The notes: generated from the sequence alone by a model not told the origin. 47,737 bases of DNA from an uncultured Muribaculaceae bacterium (GCA_947626355.1 CANQRV010000015.1:1-47737), one strand, 5' to 3'. Shown: positions 17,264 through 27,450, counted from the stretch's first letter. Translations and numbers: made by a program.

Positions 17264-18661
17264 TCAAGTGAATGAGATTGTCGCCGCCGAGCTTTCCTCT
17301 TCGTCGCGGCTCCGGTTGTTGTCGTTGTCGATGTCGGAGAGCTTCTGCAGCTCGTCGTTGAAGCGGCTGTCGCGCTTGAAGGTGGGCACGCTCTCGATGC
17401 GCGCGATCACCTCGTGGTCGTCAAACTGCGAGGGCTTCAGCACCGCGTATTTCATCTTTGCGGCCATGCGGCGCTGCTTCATCACCTTGTCCTTGCCGTA
17501 GATGTCGATCACCTGGCCCATGGTCACCGAGGGCTCAACAGGCGCCGCGGCCGCCGGTTCGGGCTTCGCGGCGCCCTCGCCGCCGAAGTCGATGGTGTTG
17601 CCGTCCTCGCTCTCGGCCACCCGTTTCTCTTTGTCGCCCGCTATCACCTTGTCCTGGATGTGCATGTCAAAGCCTGAGGCGAGCACCGTCACCTTCACCT
17701 TGTCGCCCATCTCCGGATTGTCGGCGATGCCCCATTTCACGTCGATGTTGGCCGAGAGCTGGGATGTGAACTGATATATCTCGTTGATCTCCTCCATGCG
17801 TATGGGGTTGGCGCTGTGCTGGGAGCAGGAGAACTTGAGCAGCAGGCGTTTCGAGGAGTTTATGTCGTGCTTCTTGAGCAGGGGGGAGTGCAGGGCGTTG
17901 CTGATGGCGTTCGATATGCGGTGCTCGCCCTCGCCGTAGGCGGTGGAGATGATGGCCGTGCCGCTGTCTTTCAGTGTGCTTTTCACGTCGCGGAAGTCGA
18001 CGTTGATATAGCATTTCTCGGAGATGATCTCCGAGATGCTCCGCGCCGCGTTGGCCAGCGTGTCGTCGGCCTTCCCGAAGGCATTGAAGAAGTTGAGGTC
18101 CTTGTATAGCTCGATGAGGTTCTCATTGTTGATCATCAGCAGGGCGTCGACATATTTCTTCATCTCGTTGGCGCCCTCGAGGGCCTTCACCACCTTTTTC
18201 TGCCCCTCGAACATGAAGGGCACCGTGACGATGCCGATGGTGAGCATGCCGGCCTCATGAGCCAGACGGGCCACCACGGGAGCGGCGCCGGTGCCTGTGC
18301 CGCCACCCATGCCGGCGGTGATGAACACCATCTCGATCGGAGGCTGAAACAGGTCTTTGATCAGCTGCTCGTCGGCCTCGGCGCACTGGCGGCCCACCGT
18401 GGGGTCGTTGCCGGCCCCCAGTCCGCGCGTCAGCTCGTAGCCGATGAGGAGCTTTTTCGGCACCGGCGACATCTCGAGATGCTGCTTGTCGGTGTTGCAG
18501 ACCACGAAGTTCACCATCGGGATGTTCTGCTGGTACATGTAGTTGACGGCGTTGCCGCCGCCGCCGCCCACGCCGATCACCTGGATAATCGTGTTGCCGT
18601 CGGTCTTGACGAAGCTGGAGTCGTCGGTTATATCTGGAGTCAATGGTGTGTCGTCTTCCAT
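17264..18661 (-). CDS. ftsZ: Cell division protein FtsZ
   Basis: The tubulin-like GTPase that forms the division ring, 465 residues from ATG 18661. A longer frame begins with TTG at 18682 and is less likely. The G-box GGGTGTGAAPV and the N-terminal VIGVGGGGGNAVN are intact, as is the T7-loop region. After the globular core (about residue 320) there is an Ala/Pro-rich linker, then ESVPTFKRDSRF, which matches the Bacteroidetes C-terminal peptide that docks on FtsA, and a further Asp/Asn/Glu-rich tail of about 30 residues. The gene lies 45 bases after ftsA and 16 before the methyltransferase gene. Confidence 0.96.
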   Translation of the reverse strand: MEDDTPLTPDITDDSSFVKTDGNTIIQVIGVGGGGGNAVNYMYQQNIPMVNFVVCNTDKQHLEMSPVPKKLLIGYELTRGLGAGNDPTVGRQCAEADEQLIKDLFQPPIEMVFITAGMGGGTGTGAAPVVARLAHEAGMLTIGIVTVPFMFEGQKKVVKALEGANEMKKYVDALLMINNENLIELYKDLNFFNAFGKADDTLANAARSISEIISEKCYINVDFRDVKSTLKDSGTAIISTAYGEGEHRISNAISNALHSPLLKKHDINSSKRLLLKFSCSQHSANPIRMEEINEIYQFTSQLSANIDVKWGIADNPEMGDKVKVTVLASGFDMHIQDKVIAGDKEKRVAESEDGNTIDFGGEGAAKPEPAAAAPVEPSVTMGQVIDIYGKDKVMKQRRMAAKMKYAVLKPSQFDDHEVIARIESVPTFKRDSRFNDELQKLSDIDNDNNRSRDEEESSAATISFT

Positions 18662-18706
18662 ATCTTTGTTGTGATAGCGCAAAATTCTTCAGTTAATAGG
18701 ATGGAT

Positions 18707-20047
18707 TCATTCGAGCAGGTCGGAATTGTCTTCATCGGGAGTGGTGAAGAGTCTCGACATACGGTCGCCCACATTGCGGAAAAAGGTGTTGAACTTTCCG
18801 GGCCGCTTGGGTTTAGGCTCGCGGGGCTCGTCTTCGCGGGGCTCGGTTTCGGCCGCCGCCGTTCCGGTGGCGGGGAGCTCATGGGGCTTCGGCTCCTCCA
18901 GGCATTCGTCGGTGGAATGGGTGGCTCCTGCGTAGAGCACACTTGTCACCTCGATGATCTCGGCATGCGACACCTTGGCGTCGTCGACCTTCACATAGGG
19001 GGGGAGCTGTCCGCGGTTCACAGGCAGGTTGCCCACTTCCGAGAGCAGGTCGAGCATGCCGTTGAGGCGTGAGCCGCCCCCGATGCAGATGATGCCGGCC
19101 GGCAGGTCGTTCTCCCTGAGCCCGGCGTATTCTGTCTGCTCGAGCACATTGGCCACAATCTCCTCGGCGCGGGCCACAATGAGGTTGGAGACGTCTGAGA
19201 TCTTTATGCCGTTGATGTTGAGCGTGCTGGGACTGTCGTTGGGAATGGCCTGGCCGGAGGTGATCTTGGTCTCCTCCGCTTTCTCCTCGAGCAGGTTGAG
19301 CGAGGTGATGTCGCGGGTGATGTTGCGGCCGCCGAGAGGCAGGGTGGCGAAATATCTGAGATAGCCCCCCTTGTAGATGGTGACCGTTGTGGTCTCGGCG
19401 CCCATGTCGGCGAGCATGCAGCCGAGGCGTTTCTGCTCGTCGGAGAGTATGAGGTGGCCGGTGGCCAGGGCCGTCACCACAAATCCGCTCACTTTGATGC
19501 CGAGCTTGTCGGATATGGTGCGCATGAGGTTGCGCTTGAGCTCCGGGCGGCATACGATGAGGTCGAACGTGGCGCGGATGGAGTTGGCGATCATGCCTTT
19601 GGGGGAGTGGGTGTCGGTCTTGCCGAGGCGGTAGATGCGTGGCACGGCGTCGACCACCTCCAGCGAGCTGTCGATAGGGGTGTGGAGAGCGTTGTCGCGC
19701 AGGCGTCGCAGTATGTCTTCGTTGATCTCCGTGTCGTCGGGCAGCGGCATCGACACTTCGGTGGCGATGCTTCGCAGCGAGCGCCCGGAGAGCGCCACGT
19801 ATAGCCCGGTGATGCGGCGGTGGGCGAGCGCCGGACGCTGCTCGAGCCTGTTGATGATCCTTGCGATTTTCATGGAGGTCTCCTCAAGGTTCTGGATGAT
19901 GCCGTATCTCACGGCCTCCACGCCTTTTTCCTGCTCCACGGCAATCACTTCAAGCTGCCCGTCGGGAGAGATCTTCCCGACGGCGGCTACTATCTTCGAG
20001 CTGCTGACTTCCACAGCGGCGATATATCGTTCCTGGTCTATTGGCAT
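18707..20047 (-). CDS. ftsA: Cell division protein FtsA
   Basis: The actin-like ATPase that tethers FtsZ to the membrane, 446 residues. The N-terminus has the phosphate-binding VEVSSSKIVAAVG, an SHS2-type 1C domain follows, and later ADMGAETTTVTI and CIGGGSRLNG are the phosphate-2 and adenosine motifs. A Pro/Glu/Lys-rich linker of about 40 residues leads to a C-terminal amphipathic stretch (KFNTFFRNVGDRMSRLF), the predicted membrane anchor. It is 30 bases after ftsQ and directly before ftsZ, the usual order. Confidence 0.95.
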   Translation of the reverse strand: MPIDQERYIAAVEVSSSKIVAAVGKISPDGQLEVIAVEQEKGVEAVRYGIIQNLEETSMKIARIINRLEQRPALAHRRITGLYVALSGRSLRSIATEVSMPLPDDTEINEDILRRLRDNALHTPIDSSLEVVDAVPRIYRLGKTDTHSPKGMIANSIRATFDLIVCRPELKRNLMRTISDKLGIKVSGFVVTALATGHLILSDEQKRLGCMLADMGAETTTVTIYKGGYLRYFATLPLGGRNITRDITSLNLLEEKAEETKITSGQAIPNDSPSTLNINGIKISDVSNLIVARAEEIVANVLEQTEYAGLRENDLPAGIICIGGGSRLNGMLDLLSEVGNLPVNRGQLPPYVKVDDAKVSHAEIIEVTSVLYAGATHSTDECLEEPKPHELPATGTAAAETEPREDEPREPKPKRPGKFNTFFRNVGDRMSRLFTTPDEDNSDLLE

Positions 20048-20077
20048 TGCTTTGCTGTTGGCTTTTGTTGAGGATTG

Positions 20078-20893
20078 TTATGCGGGGTCGTCGGGCAGGG
20101 TTGCCTCCTCGGGGTCGACCTCGTTGTCGTCGGTTGCAGGCCCATGGTTGAGCAGCGTCTTGTCGCGGCGCGTGGCCACTATCTGGCCGCGGAATCTCAC
20201 TGAGATGGTGTCGTATTCGTCCCAGCCCTTATAGGGCATCACCTTGTGATACATGGTGAAGAGGGCACGCTTCTTCTCGGCCAGCCTCGTGGTGTCGCCG
20301 AAGTTGATCACGTGGCCCAGTATGCGCGGCACGAGGTAGATGTTGTCGGCGTCGCGGGCCACCACCATGGCCACCAGCTCCCTTAGCTCCGGATCGGAGG
20401 TTATGAAGCGCGTGACGGGCAGCACGTCCTGGGGGCGGAACGTCGAGGTGAAGTCGCCGCTCACAATCGGCGTGTCGACATAGAAATTGGCGTTCGACTT
20501 GATGCGTTTCCCCTCTTTGTTGATATAGTAGCTGGCGGTGTCGCTGAAGACCCTGACTTCGGGAATCATCGGCACCACGCTGACCCGCAGCAGGCCGTCG
20601 GTGGTCAGCGCGCATGTCACCTGCTCGAAATTGCTGTAGCCCGCCAGATAGCTCTCGATGCGCATCAGGTCGAGCTGCTGCACGGGGATGCCCACGATGC
20701 GCATGGGCATTTTCGCAAGCTCCTCGAGCACGCCCTGGCGTGTCACGGAGTCGGCCCCGCGTCCCCCTTCGATGCTGACCTCGATACCCTTGCACGAGTG
20801 TTTCGAGGCCTCGGTGCGGGCCCATGCGGTCACGGCTGCCGAATAAGCTATCAGCAGCGTCAGCAATATCCATTTTATCAACGTCTTACGCAT
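20078..20893 (-). CDS. ftsQ: Cell division protein FtsQ
   Basis: A 271-residue bitopic divisome protein: short cytoplasmic start, one membrane helix (about residues 8-26, IKWILLTLLIAYSAAVTAW), then a periplasmic POTRA-like domain and a beta domain. The sequence is divergent as usual in Bacteroidetes, where FtsQ keeps only the fold. The assignment rests on topology, length and position between murC and ftsA. Its ATG shares one base with the murC stop. The Asp/Glu-rich C-terminus is unremarkable. Confidence 0.88.
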   Translation of the reverse strand: MRKTLIKWILLTLLIAYSAAVTAWARTEASKHSCKGIEVSIEGGRGADSVTRQGVLEELAKMPMRIVGIPVQQLDLMRIESYLAGYSNFEQVTCALTTDGLLRVSVVPMIPEVRVFSDTASYYINKEGKRIKSNANFYVDTPIVSGDFTSTFRPQDVLPVTRFITSDPELRELVAMVVARDADNIYLVPRILGHVINFGDTTRLAEKKRALFTMYHKVMPYKGWDEYDTISVRFRGQIVATRRDKTLLNHGPATDDNEVDPEEATLPDDPA

Positions 20894-22290
20894 TATGCGC
20901 CTTCTCCTACGGGTGTTATCTTTCCTTTCAATATGTGTTGTATGTCGGGAAGCAGCCTGTCGATATCGGCCGCTCCCAGAGTCATTAGAATGTCAAAATT
21001 ACTATTTTTTATCAAATTCAGCAAATCTTTTCGCTCAATCAGTCGTTTTGACTCACATTTCACGTCTTTCATTATCAGGCCGGAGTCAACTCCCGGGATA
21101 GGCTGTTCGCGTGCCGGATAGATCTCAGGCATGATTACCTCGTCGGCCGCCGACAGGGCCGCCGCAAACTCCGGCGCGAAGTCGCGGGTGCGGGTGTATA
21201 GGTGTGGCTGAAACACCACCGACAGCCGGCGCCCGGGATACAGACGCTTCACCGACTCGATCGATGCTTTGACCTCGTTGGGGCTGTGGGCGTAGTCGTC
21301 GATCAGCACCGGCGTGCCGTCCTTCCCGTCGTCCCAGATCTCGAAACGGCGCTTGGCACCCTGGAATTCCTCCAGCCCGCGCCTGATATCCTGAGGAGTG
21401 GCGCCGGCCAGCGTGGCCGCTGCGGCTGCCGCCACGGCGTTGTCGATATTGATCTCCACGGGCACCCCGAGGCTGATGTCGCCGATCTCCACACCCGGGC
21501 CCGTGATGGTGAGGCGCAGCTCGCCGTCGCCATACCTCACGTCGCTGGCATGCCAGTCGCCTTCGCTTCCACCGCTGTAGCTGACCACGTCGACGCCCCG
21601 GCGCACCCTCGGCTTAAGCTTTAGCCCGGTATGCACGATGAGTGTGCCCCCGGGCTCCACCAGCTCTGTGAAGCGGGCGAAGCCTTCCAGAAATCCGGCC
21701 TCGTCGCCGTAGATGTCGAGATGGTCGGGGTCGGTCGAGGTCACCACGGCGATGAAAGGGGAGAGGTGGTGGAACGACCGGTCGTATTCATCGGCCTCGA
21801 TCACCGCCCAGGGCGACTGCGGAGCCGACACGAAGTTGCTGTTGATGTTGCGCAGTATGCCGCCGAGGAAGGCGTTGCACCCCTCGTGCGTGTGGCGCAG
21901 TATGTTGGCGATCATCGACGATGTCGTGGTCTTGCCGTGGGAGCCGGCCACACATATTCCCTTGCGGTGGCGTGTGATCTCCCCCAGCAGTTCGGCGCGC
22001 TTCACTATGCGGAAGCCGTGGTCGCGAAACCACCGCAGCTGCCGGTTGCTCTCAGGCACTGCCGGAGTCCTCACCACCAGGGTGTTGCCGGCGTCGCGCC
22101 ATGGCTCCCCGATGAGCTCCGGGTCATCGTCGAAGACGATTCTCGCCCCTTCCTTCCCGAGCGCGTCTGTGAGGGCCGAGGGGGTGCGGTCGTAGCCCGC
22201 CACTTCGGCGCCCCTCAGCAGATAGTATCTTACAAGATTGGCCATGCCTATGCCGCCGGCCCCTATGAAATACAGTCGTTGATTTGCCAT
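20893..22290 (-). CDS. murC: UDP-N-acetylmuramate-L-alanine ligase MurC
   Basis: The 465-residue Mur ligase adding L-alanine to UDP-MurNAc. ATG 22290 (MANQRLYFIGAGGIGM) is chosen; the longer frame begins with a TTG and would overlap murG. The ATP loop GSHGKTTTSSMI, the central EADEYDRSF, and the C-terminal domain beginning around DDYAHSPNEVKA are intact. The gap to murG is 7 bases, and the stop overlaps the ftsQ start. Confidence 0.95.
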   Translation of the reverse strand: MANQRLYFIGAGGIGMANLVRYYLLRGAEVAGYDRTPSALTDALGKEGARIVFDDDPELIGEPWRDAGNTLVVRTPAVPESNRQLRWFRDHGFRIVKRAELLGEITRHRKGICVAGSHGKTTTSSMIANILRHTHEGCNAFLGGILRNINSNFVSAPQSPWAVIEADEYDRSFHHLSPFIAVVTSTDPDHLDIYGDEAGFLEGFARFTELVEPGGTLIVHTGLKLKPRVRRGVDVVSYSGGSEGDWHASDVRYGDGELRLTITGPGVEIGDISLGVPVEINIDNAVAAAAAATLAGATPQDIRRGLEEFQGAKRRFEIWDDGKDGTPVLIDDYAHSPNEVKASIESVKRLYPGRRLSVVFQPHLYTRTRDFAPEFAAALSAADEVIMPEIYPAREQPIPGVDSGLIMKDVKCESKRLIERKDLLNLIKNSNFDILMTLGAADIDRLLPDIQHILKGKITPVGEGA

Positions 22291-22297
22291 GGATATC

Positions 22298-23413
22298 TTA
22301 TTTTTCCCTACCTGTGATCTTTTCAATCTCTTCCGCTATCTTGACGTCGGCGTCGGGAAGGGCAAGTGCCTCAATCGCCTTGCGCATCGACTCCCGGCGC
22401 TTGCCGTCGGCGGCCAGGGCGAGCACCTCGGCGGTCAGGTCGCGGCGCGCGTCGGCGTCCGTCACGAGCACTGCGGCGCCCTTGCTGCTCAGCGCCATGG
22501 CGTTCTTGGTCTGATGGTCTTCGGCCACATTGGGAGAAGGCACGAGTATCGCGGGCTTGCCGAGAAGCTCGAGCTCGCTGATGGTGCCGGCACCGGCGCG
22601 CGACACCACGACGGTGGCCGCCCGGTAGGCCGCCGCCATGTCGGTGACGAATGCCGTGGCCACCACTCCCTTCATTCCATTGCAGCTCCGGTGGGCGCGG
22701 TCGATGAAGCTCTTGCCGGTCTGCCATATCACCTGGAGCCCGGCGTCGGCGAGGCGTCGGAGCGATGCCTCCACGCTCTCGTTGATGGTGAGCGCCCCGA
22801 GGCTGCCGCCGATGAAGAGCGCCACCGGCTTTCCGGGGTCGAGCCCGAAGCTCTCTCTCGCTTTCTCCACACTGAGCCCCGGGCGGAGTATGTCTTTTCT
22901 CACGGGATTGCCCGTCATCTCTATCCTGTCGGACGGAAAGAAGCGCTCCATGCCCGGATAGGCCACGCATATGCGGGCGGCTTTGGCGGCCAGGAGCTTG
23001 TTGGTGACCCCTGCGTAGGAGTTCTGCTCCTGGAGCAGGGTGGGCACTCCGGCCTTCTGGGCGGCCTTGAGGGTAGGGCCTGAGGCGTAGCCCCCAACGC
23101 CCACGGCGATGTCGGGCCTGAACCCGCGCACTATGCGGCGCGCCTTGCGCATGCTCTTCCATAGCTTGAAGAGCACTCCGATGTTACGCCACAACCTCTT
23201 GCGGTCGAAGCCTGCCACCGGAAGCCCGATGATCTCGTAGCCCGCGGCGGGCACACGCTCCATTTCCATGCGGTTGTCGGCTCCTACGAAGAGGATTTCC
23301 GCGTTGTCTCTGTCTTTGAGTGCGTTGGCGATTGAGAGCGCGGGGAAGATATGGCCCCCCGTGCCGCCGCCGCTTATCAGCACCCTGAGCGGGCGCTTCG
23401 GGTCTGTAGTCAT
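22298..23413 (-). CDS. murG: UDP-GlcNAc:undecaprenyl-PP-MurNAc-pentapeptide transferase MurG
   Basis: The GT28 glycosyltransferase forming lipid II at the inner face of the membrane, 371 residues. GGGTGGHIFPALSIA at the N-terminus and GVGGYASGPTL are G-loop motifs, LLQEQNSYAGVTNKLL is a further conserved segment, and SRAGAGTISELELLGKPAILVPSP contacts UDP-GlcNAc. Its start gives a 4-base ATGA overlap with ftsW, the flippase/polymerase acting on the same substrate line. Confidence 0.96.
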   Translation of the reverse strand: MTTDPKRPLRVLISGGGTGGHIFPALSIANALKDRDNAEILFVGADNRMEMERVPAAGYEIIGLPVAGFDRKRLWRNIGVLFKLWKSMRKARRIVRGFRPDIAVGVGGYASGPTLKAAQKAGVPTLLQEQNSYAGVTNKLLAAKAARICVAYPGMERFFPSDRIEMTGNPVRKDILRPGLSVEKARESFGLDPGKPVALFIGGSLGALTINESVEASLRRLADAGLQVIWQTGKSFIDRAHRSCNGMKGVVATAFVTDMAAAYRAATVVVSRAGAGTISELELLGKPAILVPSPNVAEDHQTKNAMALSSKGAAVLVTDADARRDLTAEVLALAADGKRRESMRKAIEALALPDADVKIAEEIEKITGREK

Positions 23414-24786
23414 TTCTGGGGTTCGTTGAATGATTGTGAGAAGTTTTCGGTGCGCATGTCGGTGGGCAGTGTCTTGTCTTCCATCTTCAGCGCCTCCTTA
23501 TTGGCCGAGGTCGCGGCGTGGCGGCTCACCGAGAGCATGATGCCGATTGCTATCGACATCACCACCACCGAGGTGCCACCCTTGGATATGAGCGGCAGCG
23601 GCTGTCCCGACACAGGGAAGAGCCCCGTCACTATAGCCATGTGTACAAGGGCCTGAAACACTATCAGAACGGCACATCCCATTACGAGAAACGCCGGCAC
23701 CGCACGGGTGCAGCGGTAGGCTATCACTCCTGCCCGCGCCACAAGTGCCAGATAGAGCGCCAGCAGTATGGCGCCTCCTACGAATCCGGTGTCTTCCACT
23801 ATGATGGAGTATATGTAGTCGGAGAAGGCGAGCGGCAGCCGTGCGCTCTCACGGGAGTTGCCGGGGCCCTGGCCGAGCACTCCGCCGTTGGCCTGGGCTA
23901 TCTTGGCGAATATCACCTGACGGTTCTCGTCGGTAATCGGGTCGTAGGGATCCACTCCCTTGAGATGGCGATTGATACGTCCGATCCATGTCTCCGAGCG
24001 GCCGAAGCTCCCCCTGCCGCTGGAGGCCACCGCCTCAGTGCGTCCGATCTCGTTGAACTCATCGTCCTGCTCCCTGTCGGATTTCACCATATAGAGCACT
24101 CCGACGCCAAGCGCGTAGATGCAGAGCACGACGGCCAGCTTCTTGATGGGTATTCCTCCGATGATGAACATCGAGATGCTGACGCTCATCACGAGGATGG
24201 TGTTGGTCAGACCGTTGCGCCAGAGAAAAAGACCGAACACCATTACCACCAAGGCCGAGAAAACTATTCCTTTGTTGTAGACGCCGCCGCGACACTGGTT
24301 GCGCCCGAGAATCGTGGCCAGAAGCACCACCATCGCGAGCTTCGCGATCTCAGGAGGCTGGATGGTGAAGCCCGCGATGCGGATGGCGCGCTGCGCGCCG
24401 TTGATCTCCACCCCTATGAAGTTGGAGAGCACGAGAAGCACGAGCGAGATCAGGGCGAAGAAGCTCGCGAAACGCGCAATGTAGCCGTAGTGTATCTTCT
24501 GAAGGCCGAGCACGCAGCCCAGTCCCACCACGAGGAATATGCCGTGGCGTATCAGAGGCATGTAGACGTTGGCTCCCGTCACCTCGGCGCTGGAGGCGCT
24601 GAAAAGCTCCACCACGGAGATGATGAGCAGCATGATGTATGTGCCCCAGATATAGGGGTCGGATTTACGGCGTGGCTGGGCTTTCGGGTCGCGGCCCCCG
24701 TCCCGGCGGCTGGCGGCGGCTACGCCGTCGATGGTCTCCTTGATCAGTATCCTGCTGTCGCGGAGTGTTTCTGTTGTGGATGGCAT
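23410..24786 (-). CDS. ftsW: FtsW, SEDS-family peptidoglycan glycosyltransferase
   Basis: A 458-residue SEDS protein with about ten membrane helices that polymerises lipid II at the septum together with the class B PBP FtsI. Conserved elements are GAQRAIRIAGFTIQPPEIAKLA, the WIGRINRH region and the extended loop around GPGNSRESARLPLAFSDYIYSIIVEDTGFVG. The SGQPLPLISKGGTS segment is the SEDS signature. A hydrophilic N-terminal tail of about 45 residues precedes the first helix. It follows murD after 11 bases and overlaps murG by four. Confidence 0.94.
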   Translation of the reverse strand: MPSTTETLRDSRILIKETIDGVAAASRRDGGRDPKAQPRRKSDPYIWGTYIMLLIISVVELFSASSAEVTGANVYMPLIRHGIFLVVGLGCVLGLQKIHYGYIARFASFFALISLVLLVLSNFIGVEINGAQRAIRIAGFTIQPPEIAKLAMVVLLATILGRNQCRGGVYNKGIVFSALVVMVFGLFLWRNGLTNTILVMSVSISMFIIGGIPIKKLAVVLCIYALGVGVLYMVKSDREQDDEFNEIGRTEAVASSGRGSFGRSETWIGRINRHLKGVDPYDPITDENRQVIFAKIAQANGGVLGQGPGNSRESARLPLAFSDYIYSIIVEDTGFVGGAILLALYLALVARAGVIAYRCTRAVPAFLVMGCAVLIVFQALVHMAIVTGLFPVSGQPLPLISKGGTSVVVMSIAIGIMLSVSRHAATSANKEALKMEDKTLPTDMRTENFSQSFNEPQK

Positions 24787-24797
24787 ATCCGTGGCTT

Positions 24798-26171
24798 TTA
24801 GTTGTCGTGGCCCTCCGGGGCGGCCATTGCCCTGACGGCGGCCTTGAAGCGGTCGCCGCGGTCTTCATAGCTATTGAAGAGGTCGAAGCTGGCGCAGCAT
24901 GGGGAGAGGAGCACTGTGTCGCCCTCCTTGGCCAGCTCTCGGCATTTCGTCATGGCCTCCTCGAGGCTGTGAGTGTCGGCCACAGGCACGATGCCGCCGA
25001 AATAGGAGACAATCTTGGAATTGTCTTTTCCCATGGCCACCACGGCCCGTGCCTTCTCCTTTACAAGCGCCTCTATCTCGCTGTAGTCGTTGCCTTTGTC
25101 CTTTCCGCCGAGAATCAGCACCACGGGAGTGGTCATGCTCCCGAGCGCATACCATGTGGAGTTGACGTTGGTGGCCTTGGAGTCGTTGACGTAGCGCACG
25201 CCGTCGACAGTGGCCACATACTCGAGGCGGTGTTCCACGGCCTCGAAGTCTTCGAGCGCCTCGCGGATCTTCTCGTCGCGGATATGGAGCACGGAGGCCG
25301 AGAGACCGGCCGCCATGGAGTTGTAGAGGTTGTGCAGCCCCGGCAGCGAGATCTTGTCGCGCGGAATCTCCCAGACATCGCCGGGCACCTTGAACCTCAC
25401 GATGCCCTCCTCCACGAAGGCGGCCGCGCTGTCTTCGGGATGTTCGCTGAAGGGGAGATGGAGCGCCTCGGTCTGCACGTGGTGCATCTGCTCCTTGATC
25501 ACCGGGTCATCGTTCCAGTAGATGAAGTAGTCGTCCTTGGTCTGGTTTCTCAGGATGCGGAATTTGGCGGCCACATAGTTTTCCATCTTGTAGTCGTAGC
25601 GGTCGAGGTGGTCGGGGGTGATATTCATCATCACGGCGATGTCGGCCTTGAAGTCGTACATGTTCTCGAGCTGGAAGCTGGAGAGCTCGATGACGTAGAC
25701 GGCATGCGGGTCTTCGGCCACCTGGAGGGCAAGGCTCTTTCCCACGTTTCCGGCGAGCCCGGCGTCGATGCCCGCCTCGCGCAGTATGTGGTAGGTGAGC
25801 AGGGTGGTGGTGGTCTTGCCGTTGGAGCCGGTGATGCACACCATCCTGGCGTCGGTGTAGCGTCCGGCGAACTCGATCTCGCTGAGCACCGGGATCCCCT
25901 TGGCCGCTATTTCGGTCACCATGGGGGCCGTGGGCGGTATGCCGGGGCTCTTCACGCAGATGTCGGCGTCGAGGATGCGCTCCGGAGTGTGGCCACCCTC
26001 CTCGAAAGGTATGCCGCGCCGTTCCAGCTCCTCGCGGTAGCGCTCCGCGATACGGCCCGAGTCGCTCACCCAGACCTCCATCCCTTTCGCTTTGCCCAGC
26101 ACGGCGGCTCCCACGCCGCTCTCTCCGGCGCCGAGCACCACTAATTTCTCTATCTTGGTATCGTGTGTCAT
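24798..26171 (-). CDS. murD: UDP-MurNAc-L-alanine:D-glutamate ligase MurD
   Basis: The 457-residue ligase adding D-glutamate. The N-terminal Rossmann loop GAGESGVGAAVL binds the UDP-substrate, TGSNGKTTTTLL is the ATP loop, ELSSFQLENM and NITPDHLDRYD are central-domain motifs, and VNDSKATNVNSTWYAL marks the C-terminal domain. It begins 10 bases after mraY. Confidence 0.95.
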   Translation of the reverse strand: MTHDTKIEKLVVLGAGESGVGAAVLGKAKGMEVWVSDSGRIAERYREELERRGIPFEEGGHTPERILDADICVKSPGIPPTAPMVTEIAAKGIPVLSEIEFAGRYTDARMVCITGSNGKTTTTLLTYHILREAGIDAGLAGNVGKSLALQVAEDPHAVYVIELSSFQLENMYDFKADIAVMMNITPDHLDRYDYKMENYVAAKFRILRNQTKDDYFIYWNDDPVIKEQMHHVQTEALHLPFSEHPEDSAAAFVEEGIVRFKVPGDVWEIPRDKISLPGLHNLYNSMAAGLSASVLHIRDEKIREALEDFEAVEHRLEYVATVDGVRYVNDSKATNVNSTWYALGSMTTPVVLILGGKDKGNDYSEIEALVKEKARAVVAMGKDNSKIVSYFGGIVPVADTHSLEEAMTKCRELAKEGDTVLLSPCCASFDLFNSYEDRGDRFKAAVRAMAAPEGHDN

Positions 26172-26181
26172 ATATCTTGCA

Positions 26182-27450
26182 TTATCTTATTTTCAGTGTC
26201 ACGAATGTTATTGCCGCCAGCAGGATGCCTACGATCCAGAACCTCACCACGATCTTCGACTCCGGAATGGGGTGGGAGGGAAACTTCACCAGGCATTTGA
26301 TGGTGTCGTCGCCACCCTTCTGGAAGTGGTGGTGGAGCGGCGTCATCTTGAAGATGCGGCGTCCCTCGCCGCAGCGGCGGCGGGTGTATTTGAAATAGGC
26401 CACCTGCATGATCACGCTTATGTCTTCGAGGAAGAAGATGAGGCAGAGCAGCGGAATGAGCAGCTCCTTGCGTATCAGGATGGCGAAGACGGCGAGGATG
26501 CCTCCGATGGTGAGGCTTCCGGTGTCGCCCATGAAGACCTGGGCCGGGAAGGCGTTATACCACAGGAAGCCCACAAGGGCGCCGATAAACGCTCCGGCAT
26601 AGACCACCATCTCCTCAGAGCCGGGGATATACATGATGTTGAGGTAGCCTGAATATATCATGTTGCCGCCCAGATAGGCCATGACGGCGAGCGCCAGGCC
26701 TATGATCGCCGAGGTGCCCGCGCATAGTCCGTCGAGCCCGTCGGTAAGGTTGGCGCCGTTGCTCACGGCCGTCACCACGAATATCACCACGGCCACAAAT
26801 ACGAGCCACCCCAGCGTCTGGGCGGTGTGCCTGTCTTTGATCCAGTTGGTCAGCCAGTTGTAGTTGAAGTTGTTGTTCTTTACAAACGGAATCGTGGTCT
26901 GGGGCGACTTCACGTACTGCGTCGAGTGCACCACCTCCGTCTGATGGCTGTCGGCATTCTCCACCTCGGTGTTCTCGCTCATCACCACGGCGGGGGAGAG
27001 CCACATCGTGATGCCCACGATCAGTCCCAGACCCACCTGGCCTGTCACCTTGTATTTCCCTTTCAGTCCGTCCTTGTTGTGGTATTTCAGCTTGCGGAAG
27101 TCATCGAGGAAGCCGATGGCTCCCATCCACACCGTGGCCACCAGCATCAGCACCATGTAGATGTTGGAAAGGTTGCCCACGAGCAGACAGGGGATGAGAA
27201 TCGCCAGGATTATGATGATTCCACCCATCGTGGGGGTGCCCGTCTTCTTCATCTGCCCCTCGAGCCCGAGGTCTCTCACCACCTCGCCCACCTGCATCTT
27301 CTGCAGCCTGCGGATAATGGTGTGGCCGAACACGAGCGCTATGAGCAGCGCGAGCGTGAATGTGGCGCCTGAGCGGAAGGTGATGTAGCTCATCAGATGG
27401 GCGCCGGGGAAGTCGGATTCTATTATGTGTTGGAATAGCGAGTAAAACAT
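26182..27450 (-). CDS. mraY: Phospho-MurNAc-pentapeptide translocase MraY
   Basis: A 422-residue membrane enzyme that makes lipid I. Family motifs are GTPTMGGI, FLDDF(RK), NLTDGLDGL with its catalytic Asp, and the C-terminal MTPLHHHFQKGG. About ten hydrophobic segments are present. Between the DDF region and NLTDG there is a longer hydrophilic periplasmic insert (about residues 160-215), which appears in Bacteroidetes MraY proteins. It follows murE after 37 bases. Confidence 0.95.
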   Translation of the reverse strand: MFYSLFQHIIESDFPGAHLMSYITFRSGATFTLALLIALVFGHTIIRRLQKMQVGEVVRDLGLEGQMKKTGTPTMGGIIIILAILIPCLLVGNLSNIYMVLMLVATVWMGAIGFLDDFRKLKYHNKDGLKGKYKVTGQVGLGLIVGITMWLSPAVVMSENTEVENADSHQTEVVHSTQYVKSPQTTIPFVKNNNFNYNWLTNWIKDRHTAQTLGWLVFVAVVIFVVTAVSNGANLTDGLDGLCAGTSAIIGLALAVMAYLGGNMIYSGYLNIMYIPGSEEMVVYAGAFIGALVGFLWYNAFPAQVFMGDTGSLTIGGILAVFAILIRKELLIPLLCLIFFLEDISVIMQVAYFKYTRRRCGEGRRIFKMTPLHHHFQKGGDDTIKCLVKFPSHPIPESKIVVRFWIVGILLAAITFVTLKIR